From the NCBI GenBank assembly GCA_036258795.1, contig DATACZ010000188.1, positions 1 to 8,920 of the forward strand: a DNA stretch of 8,920 nt, read 5' to 3'. A model generated the notes under the pieces. The model did not search any database. It had not been told where the DNA came from and saw only the letters and a list, made by a program, of their open reading frames with translations. Source of the stretch: DATACZ01 sp036258795. Its GTDB lineage: Bacteria > Actinomycetota > CADDZG01 > JAHWKV01. The translations under genes were made by a program, and so were the position numbers. This document shows positions 6,424 through 8,920 of the stretch, in pieces (position 1 is the stretch's first letter; every line of letters starts with the position of its first letter).

Positions 6424-6621
6424 CTAGGTGAGGCTTCTGTACTTCGTCCTTTCGATTTGCTGAATTTGCCTTTCCTGCTCGCGTCTTTGGGGAACCGTGC
6501 AGTCAGATTCTTCTTCCAGGAACTGCACCATCTCCCGCCCGCAACGAGGGCACAGCTCGGGGACGCCCTCGTCGTCGGCGATGAGCTCGACCATGCACTC
6601 CTCGCATCTGAAGTTGGCCAT
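6424..6621 (-). CDS. Rubredoxin-like zinc-ribbon micro-protein (copy 2, 65 aa)
   Basis: This is the paralogue of copy 1. CEEC (6-9) and CPRCG (24-28) have the same C-x2-C-x14-C-x2-C spacing, the same MAN start and the same EGxPELCPRCGxEM block. A fifth cysteine stands at 41, close to Cys40 of the sister. The tail differs: residues 45-65 are rich in Arg, Gln and Glu and look helical. The ATG at 6621 has GGGAGG just upstream on the minus strand with a 4-base spacer. The frame stays open to 6669, but that extension lacks a ribosome site and does not align with copy 1. Transcription should end at the hairpin 6370-6402. Such knuckles bind Zn or Fe; the partner and role are unknown. Confidence 0.84.
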   Translation of the reverse strand: MANFRCEECMVELIADDEGVPELCPRCGREMVQFLEEESDCTVPQRREQERQIQQIERTKYRSLT

Positions 6622-6652
6622 AGCGCCTCCCTCTTCCGAGTTGATTTTCAAT

Positions 6653-6676
6653 GATCGCGCTATCTGCATTTACCCA
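6653..6676 (-). promoter_or_regulatory. Leader motif upstream of zinc-ribbon copy 2
   Basis: On the minus strand this 24-base stretch starts TGGGTAA and ends GCGATC, matching the copy 1 leader at both ends. TGGGTAA ends 48 bases before the ATG. It may be a promoter or operator kept after gene duplication. Confidence 0.28.
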
Positions 6677-6747
6677 GTAATGGGGCGATCCACCAGGGCA
6701 TATAAGGGATTGCCAACCGGAGCGTGGGGGTTCAGTCGGGAGCCGGC

Positions 6748-7776
6748 TTAGCGCGGCCGGGGTAACTTCAGCGCGCCCTTGCGTCGCCGCCACAGTCCCA
6801 GTCCTACCGCTGCGGCCAGAAGAGCTGCAGCAAGTGGCAACCATAAGCCTTGGTCCGGCTCCGGTTCCTCCACCTCGAAGACGTTTCGAGCCAGCAGCTT
6901 CTCGTCTCCCCCTTGCTCTACCAGGTCGATCACGTAAGACCCGGAAGTCGAGTTTTTGGGGATCTGTAAGACCATGCGGGAGGGCGGTCCTCCAACGGCG
7001 AGCGAATCGCTGATGGGCCGGCCATCGAACGTAACCCTAGCTCTGGCTTCCGGACACCCGTCCCTATCCGACCATCTAATGACAGCGACCGGCTGAGACC
7101 CGGCCTCGCCCTGCCGGGGGGTGATTCTGAATTCCTGGACCGACGAGCTCTCCAGGTCACATGACGGGTTGCCCTCGGTGGGAGTGGGGCTTGGCGTCGC
7201 GGTGGGAGAGGGCGAGGGAGTAGCGCTGGAGGTTGGCGTTGGACTGGGCTTGGGCGTGGTCTTGGTCGGAGATGGTGATGGCCGGGGTGAGGGAGGAGGC
7301 GGAGGAGGCGCCGATACCACTCTGAAGGCAGTGGAGGTCAGGTTGGTTGAGGACGGGGTGTTCGCCGAGACGACCACTTGATGGCTTCCCGTCCCGGCCC
7401 CTTGAGGGATTGAGAAGGTTGGAGAGGCAGAGCCGTCAGCGCCCGGCTGGCAAGCTGAGGATGGCACCACCACGGAGCCGTCGAAGCGGACCTCGCATGG
7501 GGCCTCCAACTGGGTAAGGTGCACGGTGACCCGGCTGCCGGGGGGTCCTTCGTTAGGGCTCATCGTCATGCCCAGGGCCGACGCGGGAAGCGGGAGACCG
7601 ACGGTGAGCCACACAGCAGCCGTAAATACGAGAAGGAGACTAAGAAGTTGAATGCGGCCAAGCCGATAGGGACGACCCGCTACCTGTTTCAGCGGAGATA
7701 CCCCCGTGACATGAGCAACCCCTGCCACTGTCTGTGGTATTGAGCCACATCGTAGCACGCCCGTCCTGAAGGGCAT
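6748..7776 (-). CDS. Cell-surface protein: signal peptide, two Ig-like domains, Pro-rich linker, C-terminal TM anchor
   Basis: The 342-residue product has a long N-region and a signal segment at about 42-67 (LLSLLLVFTAAVWLTV, then LPASA-LG as a likely cleavage site). Residues 70-154 (MSPNEGPPGSRVTVHL, GTGSHQVVVSA, TAFRV) look like an IPT/TIG-type Ig-like domain. A linker at 157-200 is almost only Pro, Ser and Thr. A second beta-rich domain covers about 213-303 and ends SYVIDLVEQGG, NVFEVEE. Hydrophobic residues 311-328 followed by WRRRRKG anchor it, with the C-terminus inside. Cys94/Cys109 and Cys206/Cys241 could form disulfides. No enzyme motif is seen; adhesion or a structural surface role is a guess. 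The start is uncertain: ATG 7776 lacks a ribosome site, while GTG 7758 has AGGA five bases upstream. It is divergent from the nitroreductase gene. Confidence 0.85.
   Translation of the reverse strand: MPFRTGVLRCGSIPQTVAGVAHVTGVSPLKQVAGRPYRLGRIQLLSLLLVFTAAVWLTVGLPLPASALGMTMSPNEGPPGSRVTVHLTQLEAPCEVRFDGSVVVPSSACQPGADGSASPTFSIPQGAGTGSHQVVVSANTPSSTNLTSTAFRVVSAPPPPPPSPRPSPSPTKTTPKPSPTPTSSATPSPSPTATPSPTPTEGNPSCDLESSSVQEFRITPRQGEAGSQPVAVIRWSDRDGCPEARARVTFDGRPISDSLAVGGPPSRMVLQIPKNSTSGSYVIDLVEQGGDEKLLARNVFEVEEPEPDQGLWLPLAAALLAAAVGLGLWRRRKGALKLPRPR
7177..7308 (-). repeat. Low-complexity Pro/Ser/Thr coding repeat
   Basis: This stretch encodes the linker of the surface protein (residues 157-200), with imperfect PSP, PTPT and TPSPS units. 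Such linkers are often O-glycosylated and hold domains away from the membrane; glycosylation here is an inference. Confidence 0.75.
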
Positions 7777-7852
7777 CCAGTATTGGACCGACTAAATTGG
7801 GGTCCCTTCGCTATTGGGCAGGAACCTCGGACCGAAGTAAGGGAGTGAGCCG

Positions 7853-8542
7853 ATGGAGCTTTACGAGGTCATGCGCACCACCCCGGCTACCCGGGACTTC
7901 GCTGAGGAGCCGGTCGCTGACACCGTGCTGTATCGCATCCTGGATCACGCCCGATTCGCGCCCAGCGGAGGCAACCGGCAGGGGTGGTACGTCATCGTGG
8001 TGTCCGATCCGGACACCCGGAAGCGGCTACGCGATCTTTACGTGCTCGGTTGGCGAGAGTACACCGCGCATGTCCGCAAGGGACTCGTGCCCTTCGCCGC
8101 CCGGGAAGCCGGACGCTGGCCCGGACCTGCGGTGGATCTGAAGGAGGCTCGCCGTACGCCGGCGCCGCATCGCTTCGCCGACCACTTGGACACCGTTCCG
8201 GTGATGGTGGTGCTGGTGGCAGATCTCGGAGCTCTGGCCGTGATGGACAATGGGCTGGACCGGCAGAGCATCATTGGAGGAGCGTCGATCTATCCCTTCG
8301 CTCACAACATCCTTTTGGCCGCCCGCAACGAGGGCCTCGGCGGGGTGATGACCTCGGTGATCGCCCGGCAGGAGCCGGCAGTCCGAGAGCTGCTCGACAT
8401 TCCGGAAGGGTACGCGGTGGCGGGGCTGATGGCATTGGGCAAGCCCAGGAAGCAGATCACTAGGTTGAGGCGCAGGCCGGTTGAAAAGTTCGCCTATCGT
8501 GACCGCTTTGGTGGCCAGCCCTTCACAAGTGGTTCGAAGTGA
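7853..8542 (+). CDS. Nitroreductase family protein (FMN-dependent)
   Basis: The 229-residue product fits the nitroreductase fold. Near the N-terminus RTTPATRDF (8-16) corresponds to the Arg-rich FMN phosphate motif (usually RRSxRxF). APSGGNRQGW (36-45) matches the family's APSxxNxQPW block, and GASIYPFAHNILLAARNEGLGGVMTS (143-168) is the helix and FMN loop typical of the group. IPEGYAVAGLMALGKP (183-198) is the C-terminal strand before the tail. Members reduce nitro groups, quinones, flavins or enoates with NAD(P)H, usually as dimers; the substrate is unknown. A long insert at about 64-112 could form the substrate lid. The ATG at 7853 has AAGGGAG at 7839-7845, 7 bases upstream. The 76-bp gap to the divergent surface-protein gene must hold any promoter. 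Confidence 0.93.
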   Translation: MELYEVMRTTPATRDFAEEPVADTVLYRILDHARFAPSGGNRQGWYVIVVSDPDTRKRLRDLYVLGWREYTAHVRKGLVPFAAREAGRWPGPAVDLKEARRTPAPHRFADHLDTVPVMVVLVADLGALAVMDNGLDRQSIIGGASIYPFAHNILLAARNEGLGGVMTSVIARQEPAVRELLDIPEGYAVAGLMALGKPRKQITRLRRRPVEKFAYRDRFGGQPFTSGSK

Positions 8543-8596
8543 TAGCAGTACGGTGTGTGGGACGATGAATTACTTTCACCGACAATGGAGCGCTCC

Positions 8597-8857
8597 ATGA
8601 ACAAAAAACCTCGGGATGTCGAACGTTTCTACTCCACAAGCGACGTCGTCGCTAAGCTTCGCCGGCTAGCAGACGCTCTGGAGTCTGGCACGGCCTTTCG
8701 TATTCAAGTTGCAGGCGAACGTATCAGGGTTCCGGCCAGGGCCGAATTCAGCGTCGAGCACGAGCGTGGCACGGACGAGGAGGAGGTCGAGTTTCAGCTG
8801 AAGTGGCCCTTAGGGAATGCCCAAGAGTCCTCCGGGGACGAAGAGCCGGTCGTGTGA
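8597..8857 (+). CDS. Amphi-Trp domain protein
   Basis: This 86-residue acidic protein matches the amphi-Trp domain (TIGR04354) as I know it: a helical part (STSDVVAKLRRLADALESG, about 13-31), then a beta strand pair (FRIQVAGERIRVPA), and an alternating strand (EEVEFQLKWPLGN) ending in the Trp for which the family is named. Function is not established for this family, which occurs in archaea and bacteria. The tail ESSGDEEPVV is acidic and disordered. The frame opens at GTG 8555, but ATG 8597 has GGAG at 8587-8590 with a 6-base spacer and begins where the domain starts, so I take 8597. It lies 54 bp after the nitroreductase stop on the same strand, possibly in the same transcript. Confidence 0.85.
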   Translation: MNKKPRDVERFYSTSDVVAKLRRLADALESGTAFRIQVAGERIRVPARAEFSVEHERGTDEEEVEFQLKWPLGNAQESSGDEEPVV

Positions 8858-8860
8858 GGA

Positions 8861-8876
8861 CGTCCGTCGCCGGACG
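8861..8876 (+). terminator. Short GC hairpin after the amphi-Trp gene
   Basis: CGTCCG (8861-8866) and CGGACG (8871-8876) form a 6-bp stem with a TCGC loop, directly after the stop at 8857. There is no T-run after it, so it could be a terminator aided by Rho or just a local palindrome. Confidence 0.3.
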
Positions 8877-8920
8877 GTCAACCAGGCGTCGGGGTGGGAT
8901 AAGCAGTGCCGACCCGCCGG

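Noticed and set aside
6193..6654. Plus-strand open frame of 153 codons across the zinc-ribbon genes
   Set aside because: It is the antisense shadow of the two small genes and runs through their terminator; the cysteine motifs and ribosome sites on the minus strand are decisive.
7777..7852. GGACCGA direct repeat (7785-7791 and 7829-7835) as an operator
   Set aside because: Only seven bases, with a 44-base offset; chance is likely, and no regulator gene is nearby.
2611..8542. One redox pathway joining oxidoreductase, SDR, zinc ribbons and nitroreductase
   Set aside because: Strand switches, convergent ends and terminators divide the genes into at least five units; common function would be guesswork.
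8906..8920. GTG at 8906 as the start of a further gene
   Set aside because: Only five codons are visible before the window ends and the ribosome site is weak, so it cannot be supported.

Overview
The window looks like an ordinary piece of chromosome from a moderately high-GC bacterium, most likely an uncultured member of the Actinomycetota; Chloroflexota is a possible alternative. The reasons are frequent GTG and TTG starts, a GC-rich codon style, a tRNA gene with encoded CCA, a membrane-anchored protein with a Pro/Ser/Thr linker, an NADP/F420-type oxidoreductase and an amphi-Trp protein. The lineage is inferred from style and gene content, not from a marker gene. I see no transposase, integrase, phage gene, CRISPR array or rRNA.

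Layout. The left edge cuts a phosphodiester glycosidase (3-674, +). It is followed by an unrecognised six-helix membrane protein (846-1568, +) and a tRNA-Val(GAC) gene (1622-1696, +). Three enzyme genes come next: a SAM methyltransferase (1759-2571), an NADP-dependent F420-reductase-like oxidoreductase (2611-3291) and a short-chain dehydrogenase (3360-4190). An alpha/beta hydrolase (4156-5160, -) converges on the dehydrogenase and overlaps it by 35 bp. A CPBP intramembrane protease (5174-5875, +) diverges from the hydrolase with only 13 bp between start codons, and a two-helix micro-protein (5951-6082, +) follows it.

The next block is on the minus strand. Two paralogous rubredoxin-like zinc-ribbon micro-proteins lie at 6135-6308 and 6424-6621, separated by a good intrinsic terminator. 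Upstream of them is a signal-peptide/Ig-like/Pro-rich/TM surface protein (6748-7776, -). The right end is on the plus strand again, with a nitroreductase (7853-8542) and an amphi-Trp domain protein (8597-8857).

How the genes fit together. The only likely operons are methyltransferase plus oxidoreductase (39 bp gap) and CPBP protease plus micro-protein. Several genes are redox enzymes or redox/metal-binding proteins (oxidoreductase, dehydrogenase, nitroreductase, two rubredoxin-like knuckles), but strand changes and terminators split them, so I do not claim one pathway. I found no convincing new multi-gene system. The most interesting items are the duplicated zinc-ribbon micro-proteins with similar leaders, the micro-membrane protein with two possible starts, and the very tight convergent and divergent junctions around the hydrolase.
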